Positions 18,220 to 26,219 of a stretch of 64,000 nt of DNA are shown piece after piece; positions within the stretch are counted from its first letter, which is position 1; every line of letters starts with the position of its first letter. The position numbers were made by a program, and so were the translations under genes. The notes under the pieces were generated by a model. It was not told the DNA's origin. It did not search any database and saw only the letters and a list, made by a program, of their open reading frames with translations. Origin of the DNA: CAYLUN01 sp964386865 (GTDB lineage Bacteria > Verrucomicrobiota > Kiritimatiellia > RFP12 > UBA1067); contig CAYLUN010000009.1 of assembly GCA_964386865.1 (NCBI GenBank), positions 1-64,000 on the forward strand, given 5' to 3'.

Positions 18220-20439
18220 TCACTCGCCCAGCCACACCCAGCGCACGCCGTCCACCACCACGCGACCGTCGAGCGCGTCGCCGTTGCGGATCTCGACAAA
18301 GCCCGCATCGCCCGCTTCGAAGCGATACTCGCCCACCGCAACGAACGGAAACGGGGTTGCCTCTTTGCGCTGGTCCACCTCGGCCCGCGACGTGCCCTCC
18401 GCGTGCCGCACCGTCACGGGCGCCTTCGTCGTCTGGCCCGCCGCCGGGCGGAAGCAGAGGCAGACGCGGTAGCGCCCGTCGCGCGGCAGCGCTGGCTGGA
18501 AGCGGGCGCGCGCCGGCGAGACCTTGCCTTTGCGCACCGCGTCGCGCTGCATGCCCGGGCCGACGAACACGTCCGGCACGCGCGTATGATCCGGCCGGAT
18601 GACCTCGGGATAGACGCCCAGCCAGCCGCCGAACAGGTCTGCGTCGAAATCGTCCACGGTCACATCCCGGCCCAGCGCCGCGCCCACCGGCACCTCGGCG
18701 CTCGCCAGCCTGCGCAGCCCCTTCTGATCCTCCACGACGAGGCTTACCGAGTAGGCCTTGTCGAGCGCGAAGACGTGCTGCGCCTTCTGCTCCTGCGCGG
18801 CCACGACGCCCGCCCCTTCGAAGTCCCACCAGACGCGCGCGAGCGGGTCTCTGAGCGCGCCAGCCGTCACCGTGAATGTCACCGGCTCGCCGACCTTGGG
18901 GTGCTTGGGCGACCACGCGATGCCGACTTGCGTCTGATAGCTCGAGTCGAGAACCGCGCCTTCTTTCGCCAGCAAAGCGCGCAGCGCGCCGACGTCCACG
19001 CCCTGCACCGCCGTCTTCAGGGCGAGCGCCAGGTGCGCCGCGTCGCCCGCAGCGTGGCCGAGCATCATGTACACCGGCTCCATGCGCAGCGAGCAGTACG
19101 CCACATGCGTCGCCGAGAGGCAGACCGGCACCAGCAGGTTCTCGGGCTCGATCGGCGTCAAGCAGGCGTACGGAATCGCGTAATTGCTCAGCGACACGTG
19201 CCGCGTATGGTCTTTCTCCAGCCGGCCTTCGCTCAAGATCTCCTGCACCGTGTGGCAGTCCACGCCGTAGCTGCCTGCGCACACGCCGTCCGGCTTGTAG
19301 CGGTCCTGCGTCAGATCCCTTTCGCTGAGCACGTGGCGGCCGAGCATGCGCCGCGCCTCGCGCACGTAGAGCTGGAACGGGAAGTGGCCGTTATCCGTGA
19401 ACTCGTCCTTGGGCAACCCCCACGTGCGGGTCTCCTGCCGGAACGCCTCGGGCAGCTCCGGGTCGCTCTGCAGGTAATAGAGGCGGCTCTGGAAGTAGTC
19501 GCGGATGCGGTTGGCGATACGCTCGCGCGTGGCCCAGCTGCCCTCGGCATAGCCCTCGCTGTTGCCCACGAAGTCGCACCAGTTCGCGTCGAACTTGCCG
19601 TTCGGCCCCACCTTTTCCGTGGTGGTGAACAGCTCGCCGAAGCCTTTGATGCGTCCGCTGATCGCGCGCGCGCCGTCCGTGGCGCGAAACGGCGCAGGGT
19701 CGTAGTGTTCGGGCTTCGGGAACAGCACGCGGTTCGTTGTGTCCCACGTCACCGCGACGCGGTAGTTGTAGGCCATGGTGCGGTGGTCGCCCAGCCCGCG
19801 CTGCGCCTTCGGGCCCGCGCTCACGCCCGCCAGCGTCTCGCCGTACTCCGCGCGGCTCTCGCGGCCGACGCGGTACGGCACGCCCGCGCCGGCCATCAGG
19901 TCGCCCTCGTAGCTCGCGTCGACGAACACCTCGCCCACGAAGGTGTGCGCGCCCTTCGTCGCAAGGTCTTCGGTGGTGAGCGCGGCGACGCGGTTGCTCA
20001 CGACCGTCGCGTCGCGGTAGCGGTTGCGCGGGAAGCGCGCGATGCGCGGCGCCTGCTCGGCCAGCATCTGTTCGAAGACGAGTTCCGCGACTTTGGGCTC
20101 GAACACGATCCCGTTGCGGCAGGCCTTGAACTGCTTGGAGTCAGCGCCGTACGTCTTCTCGTAATAGGCCGCCACGCGCTTGAAAAAGTCATCGGCCAGG
20201 CCACCCACGGTCGCGCGGTCGCCGATATCCGTCGCGACGAGCCCCCCGCTCACCACGCCGCCCACGTGGGCGTTGATATCGACGAGCGCCACGGTGTGCC
20301 CCTGCCGCGCCGCCGCGACCGCCGCCATCACGCCCGCGGGCGTGCCGCCGTACACGACCACCTCGGCGGTGACGGGCGGTTCGGCAGCGCAAACAGAAAA
20401 CGCAAGCGTGGCCATCGCCACGACCCAATAATGGCTCAT
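18220..20439 (-). CDS. Exported FAD-dependent oxidoreductase with PKD and golvesin-like C-terminal domains
   Basis: The 739-residue protein has a short signal peptide ending VCAAE and an FAD_oxidored-type dinucleotide fold. The family's usual GxGxxG is replaced by VVYGGTPAGVMAAVAAAR, followed by GGVVSGGL. A PKD domain (about 510-590, with W-D-F-E-G) follows, then a golvesin-C-like beta domain (about 600-739, with YRVCLCF, FVAVGEYRFEAG and VVVDGVRW). Proteins of this design are common in PVC and Bacteroidota polysaccharide loci and are often annotated as xanthan-lyase-related. The start has GGGAG 7 nt upstream. It lies downstream of two sulfatases on the same strand and probably acts on a glycan or its breakdown products; the substrate is unknown. 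Confidence 0.85.
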   Translation of the reverse strand: MSHYWVVAMATLAFSVCAAEPPVTAEVVVYGGTPAGVMAAVAAARQGHTVALVDINAHVGGVVSGGLVATDIGDRATVGGLADDFFKRVAAYYEKTYGADSKQFKACRNGIVFEPKVAELVFEQMLAEQAPRIARFPRNRYRDATVVSNRVAALTTEDLATKGAHTFVGEVFVDASYEGDLMAGAGVPYRVGRESRAEYGETLAGVSAGPKAQRGLGDHRTMAYNYRVAVTWDTTNRVLFPKPEHYDPAPFRATDGARAISGRIKGFGELFTTTEKVGPNGKFDANWCDFVGNSEGYAEGSWATRERIANRIRDYFQSRLYYLQSDPELPEAFRQETRTWGLPKDEFTDNGHFPFQLYVREARRMLGRHVLSERDLTQDRYKPDGVCAGSYGVDCHTVQEILSEGRLEKDHTRHVSLSNYAIPYACLTPIEPENLLVPVCLSATHVAYCSLRMEPVYMMLGHAAGDAAHLALALKTAVQGVDVGALRALLAKEGAVLDSSYQTQVGIAWSPKHPKVGEPVTFTVTAGALRDPLARVWWDFEGAGVVAAQEQKAQHVFALDKAYSVSLVVEDQKGLRRLASAEVPVGAALGRDVTVDDFDADLFGGWLGVYPEVIRPDHTRVPDVFVGPGMQRDAVRKGKVSPARARFQPALPRDGRYRVCLCFRPAAGQTTKAPVTVRHAEGTSRAEVDQRKEATPFPFVAVGEYRFEAGDAGFVEIRNGDALDGRVVVDGVRWVWLGE

Positions 20440-20455
20440 AGTATATCTCCCGCAG

Positions 20456-20520
20456 GCTGTACCGCCTTCAGGCGGCGGCTCAGCATGGCAACGCTACCGG
20501 CTGAAGCCGGCACTACAAAC
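20456..20520. repeat. Paired hairpin repeat with ACTACAA flank, copy 1
   Basis: Two short perfect hairpins share the same design of 6-bp arms around a 2-nt TC/GA loop: CCGCCT-TC-AGGCGG (20462-20475) and CCGGCT-GA-AGCCGG (20497-20510), the latter followed by ACTACAA. They are inverted relative to each other. A related copy is at 32430-32530. It sits between the sulfatase stop and the FAD-oxidoreductase start. Confidence 0.55.
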
Positions 20521-20524
20521 AAAC

Positions 20525-22108
20525 TCACTTCTCAGGCGCCGCCTTCTCGAAATCCGACTCGTTTACCCAGTCGGCCGGGATGATCTCGCCCGCGCCCACC
20601 TTCTCGTAATAGCCGCGCATCTTATCGTTCGCGTGCGGATAGTCGTCGAACACCTTGCCGTTTCCCAGCGCGCGCGGATCCTGCTGCTCGCGCAACTCCG
20701 CGAAGAGCTGGCTGCGCAGATTGTCTTGCTGAGCGCGCGCCATGTCCAGCCCCGCCCGATTGCTGAGGCAGTCCGGATCGTTCCGCAAGTCGTACAGTTC
20801 CTCTGCTCCGCGCTTGCCGAAACAGGCGGCCCAAAACGGCTTCTTCGCCGGGTCTTTGCGCGCGCCGAGCACTTCGGTTTTCGTGGGGCTCCCGTCCACA
20901 TCCAGGTAACCGGTCTCGGGGTTGCACGCAGGCCAGCGAGACGGCTCGAAGTTGTGCAGATAGAGCGCATCACCCTTGACGATGCCGCGCACGGGAAACC
21001 CTTCGTCATTCGGACGCCCGATGTCGTTGCGCTCGCGGCCGACGATCACGTGGTCGCGCGATGACTCGACCCTGCCGCTCTTGTCAGAGAACAGAACGGC
21101 CGCCAAACTGCGCCCCTGCGGCGGCGCCATGCCGGTCTTCTCCCACGGCACGCCCGCTGCCGCCACGAAAGTGGGCGCGAAGTCGATGAAGCTCACGTAG
21201 TCGTCCACGATCCGCCCCGGCGTCTTGAGCGCACCTTTCCACATCACCGCCAACGGCAAACGGTTCGAGTCGGGGTAGGTCTGGCCCTTGCTGTGCGGGA
21301 AGGGCATGCCGTTGTCGCCCGTCACCACGACGAGCGTGCTGTCGAGCAAGCCGCGACGCTCCAACTCCGCCAGCATACGGCCGAGGTGGGCGTCGAAGTG
21401 CTCGACCTCGAAGGCGTAGTCGAGCAGGTCGTTGCGGACGACCTCGCTGTCCGGCCAGTAGCCGGAGACGCGCGGCAGGTCTGACGTCTTCTTGCCGCCT
21501 TTCGACGCGCCCGTGCCATACTCGTAGCCCCGGTGCGGCTCGACGCAGCCGAACCAGAAGCACCAGGGCTGACCTTTAGGCGCGGCCTCAAGAAACTCCT
21601 CGAAGTTGCCGGCGTAGTCGTTGTTGCTGATCTCCTTGGTCGGCGGCGAGAGCTTCCGTGCGTTGAACGGCTTGCCCGCCATCTGGCGCGGCCTGCCGTC
21701 GGCGTCCTTGGCCACGCCCGGCGCCCAGCCCTTCATCGTCATCCCCACGAAGTAGCCGTTCTCGCCCAGCGCCTCGGGGTAGGTTTTGAACTCCGGCGGG
21801 AACGTGCACCAGTGGTTCGCGGCGGCCTTCAGCTGCCACGGGTTGCGCCCGGTGAGGATGCTGGCGCGCGACGGCGCGCACTTGGCGGTGGGCGTGTAGG
21901 CGTGCGTGAAAAGCACGCCCTCCCGCGCGATGCGGTCGAACGCCGGCGTCTTGACCCACGTGCAGCCGTACGCCCCCGCGTGGCCGTAGCCCCAGTCGTC
22001 GGCGAGCGCGAAGAGGATGTTGGGCTTGGCGGGGGCAGAGGGCTGCGCACGCGCGAACCCTTGTGCGATAGCCGCAAGCACTGCATATGCGAGAACGCGC
22101 CGAATCAT
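20525..22108 (-). CDS. Exported arylsulfatase (CAPSR type)
   Basis: This starts at the ATG at 22108, with GAGGTGG just upstream; the 21-codon in-frame extension lacks a site. A signal peptide ends near ARAQ. The sulfatase fold opens with P-N-I-L-F-A-L-A-D-D, the metal ligands, followed by the modification signature C-A-P-S-R and T-G-R. A second metal-site motif, TGDNGMPFPHSK, is also present. At 527 residues it is a typical S1-family sulfatase. The signature Cys must be converted to formylglycine by an FGE or anSME not seen in this window. It is probably cotranscribed with the sulfatase upstream (49-bp gap) and acts on sulfated polysaccharide. Confidence 0.92.
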   Translation of the reverse strand: MIRRVLAYAVLAAIAQGFARAQPSAPAKPNILFALADDWGYGHAGAYGCTWVKTPAFDRIAREGVLFTHAYTPTAKCAPSRASILTGRNPWQLKAAANHWCTFPPEFKTYPEALGENGYFVGMTMKGWAPGVAKDADGRPRQMAGKPFNARKLSPPTKEISNNDYAGNFEEFLEAAPKGQPWCFWFGCVEPHRGYEYGTGASKGGKKTSDLPRVSGYWPDSEVVRNDLLDYAFEVEHFDAHLGRMLAELERRGLLDSTLVVVTGDNGMPFPHSKGQTYPDSNRLPLAVMWKGALKTPGRIVDDYVSFIDFAPTFVAAAGVPWEKTGMAPPQGRSLAAVLFSDKSGRVESSRDHVIVGRERNDIGRPNDEGFPVRGIVKGDALYLHNFEPSRWPACNPETGYLDVDGSPTKTEVLGARKDPAKKPFWAACFGKRGAEELYDLRNDPDCLSNRAGLDMARAQQDNLRSQLFAELREQQDPRALGNGKVFDDYPHANDKMRGYYEKVGAGEIIPADWVNESDFEKAAPEK

Positions 22109-22126
22109 GACCACCTCTCTCTCTGG

Positions 22127-22145
22127 CGCGGGCGTACCGCCCGCG
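22127..22145. promoter_or_regulatory. Perfect GC-rich hairpin in leader between two sulfatases
   Basis: The arms CGCGGGCG and CGCCCGCG enclose a 3-nt loop (TAC). The hairpin ends 19 nt before the ATG of the downstream sulfatase and lies 13 bp after the upstream stop. It could be an attenuator, an RNA stability element, or another member of the short-hairpin repeats. Confidence 0.4.
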
Positions 22146-22157
22146 ACGCCCTTGACC

Positions 22158-23693
22158 CTAAACCCCTGCAAACACTCTTTCCTGATTCGCGCGGTCGCCC
22201 ACGTCGGCCATATGCTTCCGCAGCCGCTCCGCCAACTCGCGCACGACCGCGGCGTTCGCGGGGTCGGCGTAGACGTTGCGCGTCTCGTCGGGGTCGGCCT
22301 TCAGGTCGTACAACTCGTGCGCGCCCTTCGGGAGCAGACAGAGCTTCCACCGACTCGTCCGAACCATGCGCGCGGCGGCCGGCGTCTGCGGCTCCGCCCG
22401 CTCGCCGAAGACCTCGTCGTACCCGGCACCGCCGCCGACCACGCCGCGCAGGCTGCGGCCATGCGCCTTGGGCAGCGGCGACGCGCCCGCATAGTCGAGG
22501 AAAGTCGGCGGCAGATCCACCGAGGAGACCAGCGCGTCCGAGACTGCCCCAGACGGGATCACCCCCGGCAGCCGCAGCAGCAGCGGCACGCGCATGAGGT
22601 CGTCGTAGAACGTGCCGAGCGTCTTGTCCATCAGCCCGTGCTGCCCCAGCATGTTGCCGTGGTCGCTGGTGAAGACAACCAGCGTCTTGTCGGCCAGCCC
22701 CAGCTCGTCGAGCGCATCGAGGATGCGGCCGACACAGGCGTCCATCATCGTGACCTGCGCGGCGTAGCAGCGCAGGTATTCGCGCAAGCCCGCCTCGCCG
22801 TAGATGCGCCCCATGCGGCCCGAAGCGGTGTTCTTCCAGGCCTCGGCCGGCGAATTCCATGTCGCGGGCACCGGCATCAGGGCCGGGTCGTACTGGTCGT
22901 AGTAGGGCGCCGGAGCGACCCACGGCGCATGCGGCGGGCTTACGGAGTAGGTGATCGCAAAAGGCTCATCGCGATGGCGCTTGAAGAGGCTGACGCAGTG
23001 GTCTGCCAGGATCGACTCGTAGTGGTACACGGGCTTGCGGCTCGAGCGGCCGATCACGCCGACGTCCTGCTTGGGCGTGCCCTTCTCCTCGCGCCAGCGC
23101 GCGTGCGCCTCGGACAGCTCCTTACGCAGCCAGACGTCGCCGATCTTCTCCGACTCGCCCTCGCGCGGCCCTCCGTCGAACGCGGAGGGCCCGGCCTCCG
23201 CCAGCCGCTTCTTGATCAAGTCGCGCATGGCCTGTTCGTCGTCGTCTTTGAAACAGCTCAGCTCGGACACGACCCCAAGGTGCCACTTGCCCAACTGGTG
23301 GCAGGCGTAGCCGCGCTCCGCGAGGGCGTGCTGGTAGACGCGCTGCGGCTCGCGCAGGCGCAAGGGGTCGGCATCGCCTTTCCCTTCGATGTTGCGGCCC
23401 AGCCCCAGCGACGACGGATAGAGGCCGGTCTCGAGGCACAGGCGCGTCGGCGAGCAATAGGGCACGGGTACGAAGGCCTGCGTGAAACGCGCGCCGCCCT
23501 TCGCCAGCCGGTCGAGGTTCGGCGTCTTCACGAGCGGGTGTCCCGCGCACCCCAGCCACTGCGCGTGGTGCTGGTCGGTCATCAGCACGAGGAGGTTTGT
23601 CTTCGGCTGGCCTTCGGCCGCAGCAGACTGCGCCAGCAAGCCCCCGGCTAAGCCTGCCGACGCTCCTCTGATAAAAGCCCTTCTATTCAGCAT
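22158..23693 (-). CDS. Tat-exported sulfatase (CSPTR type)
   Basis: The ATG at 23693 gives a twin-arginine leader (NRRAFIRG, then a Gly/Ala-rich core and AQSAAA), with GGGGGTG just upstream; the longer in-frame start is rejected. The 511-residue protein opens with NLLVLMTDQHHAQWLG and carries C-S-P-T-R as the formylglycine signature, plus FTSDHGNMLGQHGL for the distal metal site. Tat export implies folding and metal loading in the cytoplasm. In many bacteria Tat-exported sulfatases are matured by cytosolic anSME or FGE. It is followed after 49 bp by the CAPSR sulfatase. The two differ enough in sequence to target different sulfate esters. Confidence 0.92.
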   Translation of the reverse strand: MLNRRAFIRGASAGLAGGLLAQSAAAEGQPKTNLLVLMTDQHHAQWLGCAGHPLVKTPNLDRLAKGGARFTQAFVPVPYCSPTRLCLETGLYPSSLGLGRNIEGKGDADPLRLREPQRVYQHALAERGYACHQLGKWHLGVVSELSCFKDDDEQAMRDLIKKRLAEAGPSAFDGGPREGESEKIGDVWLRKELSEAHARWREEKGTPKQDVGVIGRSSRKPVYHYESILADHCVSLFKRHRDEPFAITYSVSPPHAPWVAPAPYYDQYDPALMPVPATWNSPAEAWKNTASGRMGRIYGEAGLREYLRCYAAQVTMMDACVGRILDALDELGLADKTLVVFTSDHGNMLGQHGLMDKTLGTFYDDLMRVPLLLRLPGVIPSGAVSDALVSSVDLPPTFLDYAGASPLPKAHGRSLRGVVGGGAGYDEVFGERAEPQTPAAARMVRTSRWKLCLLPKGAHELYDLKADPDETRNVYADPANAAVVRELAERLRKHMADVGDRANQERVFAGV

Positions 23694-23759
23694 ACGCACC
23701 CCCGCACAAGCCATCATACACGGACACCCTATCACGGGCACTCGCCCCAAACAAGTCAC

Positions 23760-23864
23760 TTAACGAATGTGCAGTTGCTCTTCGCTTCGACCGCAGCACA
23801 GGCAGCCAAGGAGGAGACTCAGCGCCAGCATCGTCGAAGCCGCAACGCCTGCTTTCTTGGCCAT
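23760..23864 (-). CDS. 34-residue small lipoprotein
   Basis: This short gene starts at the ATG at 23864, with a near-perfect AAAGGAGGG site 5 nt upstream, and stops with TAA. It encodes a lysine-bearing n-region (MAKKAG), a hydrophobic core and a classical lipobox, LLGC. After cleavage and lipidation about 14 residues would remain, including three Cys (CLCC) and an acidic/basic tail. Such entericidin-like or lysis-type small lipoproteins are often missed in annotation. It lies between the alpha/beta-hydrolase (80 bp) and the Tat sulfatase (66 bp) on the same strand. Function unknown; the strong ribosome site argues that it is real. Confidence 0.65.
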   Translation of the reverse strand: MAKKAGVAASTMLALSLLLGCLCCGRSEEQLHIR

Positions 23865-23944
23865 AGTGCCCTCCTTTACCGTCCGCAAAACAAGTGGGGC
23901 GCCACCCCTCCCGGCTGCCGCATGCCTGCCCCTTGTCAGGCGTG

Positions 23945-24715
23945 TCAGCGCCCGTCCAAAAACGCCCGAACCTCCGCTATGAACGCCTCGGGCTGGTCGG
24001 TGTGAACCAGATGCCCGGCGCCCGCGACCGTCACGAACCGCGCCGCAGGAAACCAGTCGCGGATCACCTTTTCGTCGTCCCGCACGCGGAACGGCGAAAC
24101 CTCGCCCGCCACGAACAGCGCCGGCCCCGCGTAGGGAGCGGCCAGCGGCGGCGCGTCGCTCACCACGCGGTAGTTGTCGATCAGAGCCTGCAGCGGCACG
24201 CGCCAGACGAAACGGCCCGACGCGTCGCGCGCCACGTTCTTGAGCAGGAAGTCGCGCGTCGCGGGCTGCGGGATGAACGACGCCAGCTCAGCGTCCAACT
24301 CGCTGCGGCGCGTGGCGCCCGCGAGGTCGAGCTGCTGGCAGGCGCGCAGCACGAAGAGGTGGAGGGGCTGGATCGCGCGCGGCGAGATGTCCACCACCAC
24401 CAGCCCGCGCACGCGCCCTGCGTGCTCCGACGCCAGTTGCATCGCCACCTTGCCGCCCAGCGAATGGCCGATCACGGCGGCAGGGCCGCCGATCCCCAGC
24501 GCAAGCAGCGTCTCGATCACGTCGTCGCCCATGGAAGCGAGGTCGACGTGTGCAACGTGCGGCGACCGCCCGTGGTTGGGCAGATCAACACAAACCACGC
24601 GATAAAAAGGAGAAAGCGCGTCGCGCACGCTCCGCCAGTTCTCGCACGACCCCATCAGTCCGTGCAGGATAACCGCCGGCTCGCCCGCGCCCGCGCTTTC
24701 GCAGTAGAGTTTCAT
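23945..24715 (-). CDS. Alpha/beta-hydrolase (YbfF-like esterase)
   Basis: The 256-residue cytosolic protein has the oxyanion motif HGLMGS, the nucleophile elbow G-H-S-L-G-G (about residue 95) and a C-terminal G-A-G-H motif. The VVCVDLPNHGRSPH strand is typical of the YbfF/BioH-like group. The acid residue normally found in the G-E-x-S-D region is less clear (GEVSPF). It probably hydrolyses small carboxyl esters; the natural substrate is unknown. An octamer repeat element separates it from the xylose isomerase gene upstream of it on the plus-strand map. Confidence 0.85.
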   Translation of the reverse strand: MKLYCESAGAGEPAVILHGLMGSCENWRSVRDALSPFYRVVCVDLPNHGRSPHVAHVDLASMGDDVIETLLALGIGGPAAVIGHSLGGKVAMQLASEHAGRVRGLVVVDISPRAIQPLHLFVLRACQQLDLAGATRRSELDAELASFIPQPATRDFLLKNVARDASGRFVWRVPLQALIDNYRVVSDAPPLAAPYAGPALFVAGEVSPFRVRDDEKVIRDWFPAARFVTVAGAGHLVHTDQPEAFIAEVRAFLDGR

Positions 24716-24737
24716 CGCTCCGCTCTGAAACTCAGGG

Positions 24738-24821
24738 GTCTAGACTGTAGGCTGATAGGCTGATAGAAATTACGCGAATTCGAGCCCCCCTATCTGCCTA
24801 ACAGCCCTCAGTCTAAACACC
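24738..24821. repeat. Inverted pair of octamer word repeats (TAGGCTGA family), copy 2
   Basis: The left arm (24738-24766) contains TAGACTG then two exact TAGGCTGA words. The right arm (24788-24821) carries the same words in opposite orientation and ends CTAAACACC, exactly as in copy 1 at 15237-15369. The two arms are 21 bp apart. It occupies most of the spacer between the hydrolase and xylA genes. Confidence 0.65.
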
Positions 24822-24828
24822 TTGCCCT

Positions 24829-25977
24829 CTACACCGTCGCCATCCACGCCTTGACGGACTTCTTGTCCAGCTTGCACATGAGCGTCGTGGCGGAGAGATC
24901 CGCCTGAGCGTCGCTCAGCTTGGCCGCGTCGAGGTCCATCATGCGGTCCGCCAGCAGCAGCGCCGTGGCCAGCGCCTGCGTGCAGTCGCGGATGAAGGCC
25001 TTGCGGCAGCCGATCGGATCGTCCGGGTCGCCGTCCGTGCGCAGCATGTGGCAGTCGTACTCGACCAGGCCCTTCCAGCCGACCTTGCGCAGCGCCCAGA
25101 ACATCTGAACCGTCTCCTTCAGGCCTTCGGGGCCGATGAGCGGCGGGAAGTCGTTGTCGAACTGCGCCTTGATCTGGCTGCCGAAGTGCAGGAAGAAGAG
25201 CTTCCGCATGCTGGTCAGGTATCCGACCGTGTGCACGGCGTTCAGGAGCGCCATGCTCTCGTGCTGCAGCAGTTCGGGGTTCACGCCGAAGAACTCGGGG
25301 TGCTTGAGGTGGCCGAAGATGAAGCCCACCGCATGGCCCGAGGTCGGCAGGAACATGTGGCCGCGGGGCTCGTTCGGCTTGGGCTCGATCGTCGCTCCGA
25401 CGTAGTTCGTGAGCTTCTTCGCCTTAATGTAGTCGTAGACCGAGTTCAAGCCGTCGGCCAGCCACGAGTAGACGTTCTTCCAGTCCACGGCCACGGGCAC
25501 CTCGAAGCCGTCGCGCGCCACCCAGTAGGTGTAGTGCTTCGCGCCGAAGAGCGCGCCGATGCGCAGGGTGCGCTCGACCTTCTTCTTGGCGAGGGCGCGG
25601 ATCTTCGGGTCGGGGTTGGTCAGCCCGCCCTTGCGGAACAGCTTGTTGCCGTGCAACCCGCACGTCGCCGTGTTGATGTGCAGTCCGGCGTCGTCCAGGA
25701 TCTTCTTGATCGCGCGCAGCTTGGCATACACCTCGCTCTTCGGGTCGAGGTCGTCGTTCAGATGCTCCGGATCCCACGGCACCAGGTCGTCGTCGTGGAA
25801 AGACGTGCTCTCAATCAGGCCGTCCTTGGCGGCCTCCGCCAGAATCTTGGCGACCTCCAGCGAGTCGATCTTCGGCAGCACCGGGCCGCCGAACGGGTCG
25901 CCCAACGGATTGCCCACGCACCAGAACGGCATTGACCGCAGCGTCACAGGGTCAATGTTGAATCCTTTTTTGCTCAT
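24829..25977 (-). CDS. xylA: Xylose isomerase, class I (actinobacterial-like), with altered metal site
   Basis: The ATG at 25977 has GAGGTG 5 nt upstream. The 382-residue protein follows class I xylose isomerases: DPFG near the start, the catalytic S-F-H-D-D-D-L, I-E-P-K-P-N-E-P-R-G with a metal-binding Glu, and G-V-N-P-E...H-E for the second Glu and His. It interconverts D-xylose and D-xylulose, or glucose and fructose, in the cytoplasm with two divalent metals. Where the family has K-L-F-H-I-D-L-N, this protein has KLFFLHFGSQ, so the metal-1 Asp is apparently His. The later D-x-D pair (FDNDF) and YDCHMLRT remain. Substrate range may be altered. It could instead be a related sugar isomerase. 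Confidence 0.8.
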   Translation of the reverse strand: MSKKGFNIDPVTLRSMPFWCVGNPLGDPFGGPVLPKIDSLEVAKILAEAAKDGLIESTSFHDDDLVPWDPEHLNDDLDPKSEVYAKLRAIKKILDDAGLHINTATCGLHGNKLFRKGGLTNPDPKIRALAKKKVERTLRIGALFGAKHYTYWVARDGFEVPVAVDWKNVYSWLADGLNSVYDYIKAKKLTNYVGATIEPKPNEPRGHMFLPTSGHAVGFIFGHLKHPEFFGVNPELLQHESMALLNAVHTVGYLTSMRKLFFLHFGSQIKAQFDNDFPPLIGPEGLKETVQMFWALRKVGWKGLVEYDCHMLRTDGDPDDPIGCRKAFIRDCTQALATALLLADRMMDLDAAKLSDAQADLSATTLMCKLDKKSVKAWMATV

Positions 25978-26080
25978 ATGAACACCTCGCAAGGTTTGTG
26001 TTTGGTCGGAAAAACAAGATTGAGTGGTAAGAATAGCGCGTTGCCTCGGCCTGTAGCAAGCCGGAAGTGCCGGCCGCCTT

Positions 26081-26098
26081 AACGTCTTAGCGTCCTAT
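26081..26098. repeat. Short octamer tandem (TTAACGTC/TTAGCGTC)
   Basis: Two and a bit 8-bp words (TTAACGTC, TTAGCGTC, then CTATTG) lie in the 242-bp spacer between hisD and xylA. It is a minor example of the same kind of intergenic word repeat. Close by (26050-26078) is a GCCGG...CCGGC segment reminiscent of the hairpin repeats. Nothing else is evident in the spacer. Confidence 0.3.
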
Positions 26099-26219
26099 TG
26101 AGTGGCTTTCGAATTCGATCCGGCTTCGCGGCCATGTGCCGTGCGCGGTGAAAATGACAACGCGACTGCTATCGTGCAACACGCCCATATTCTCTGCGCG
26201 CGCTCCCTGCGGCCACGAA

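Noticed and set aside
18403..20583. Long open frame (726 codons) antisense to the FAD-oxidoreductase
   Set aside because: GC-rich third positions remove stops on the opposite strand. The translation is Arg/His/Ala/Val-rich with no motif. The same holds for long antisense frames at 7675-10026, 12364-14175, 28430-30991, 53769-55871, 55983-58016 and 58071-60260.
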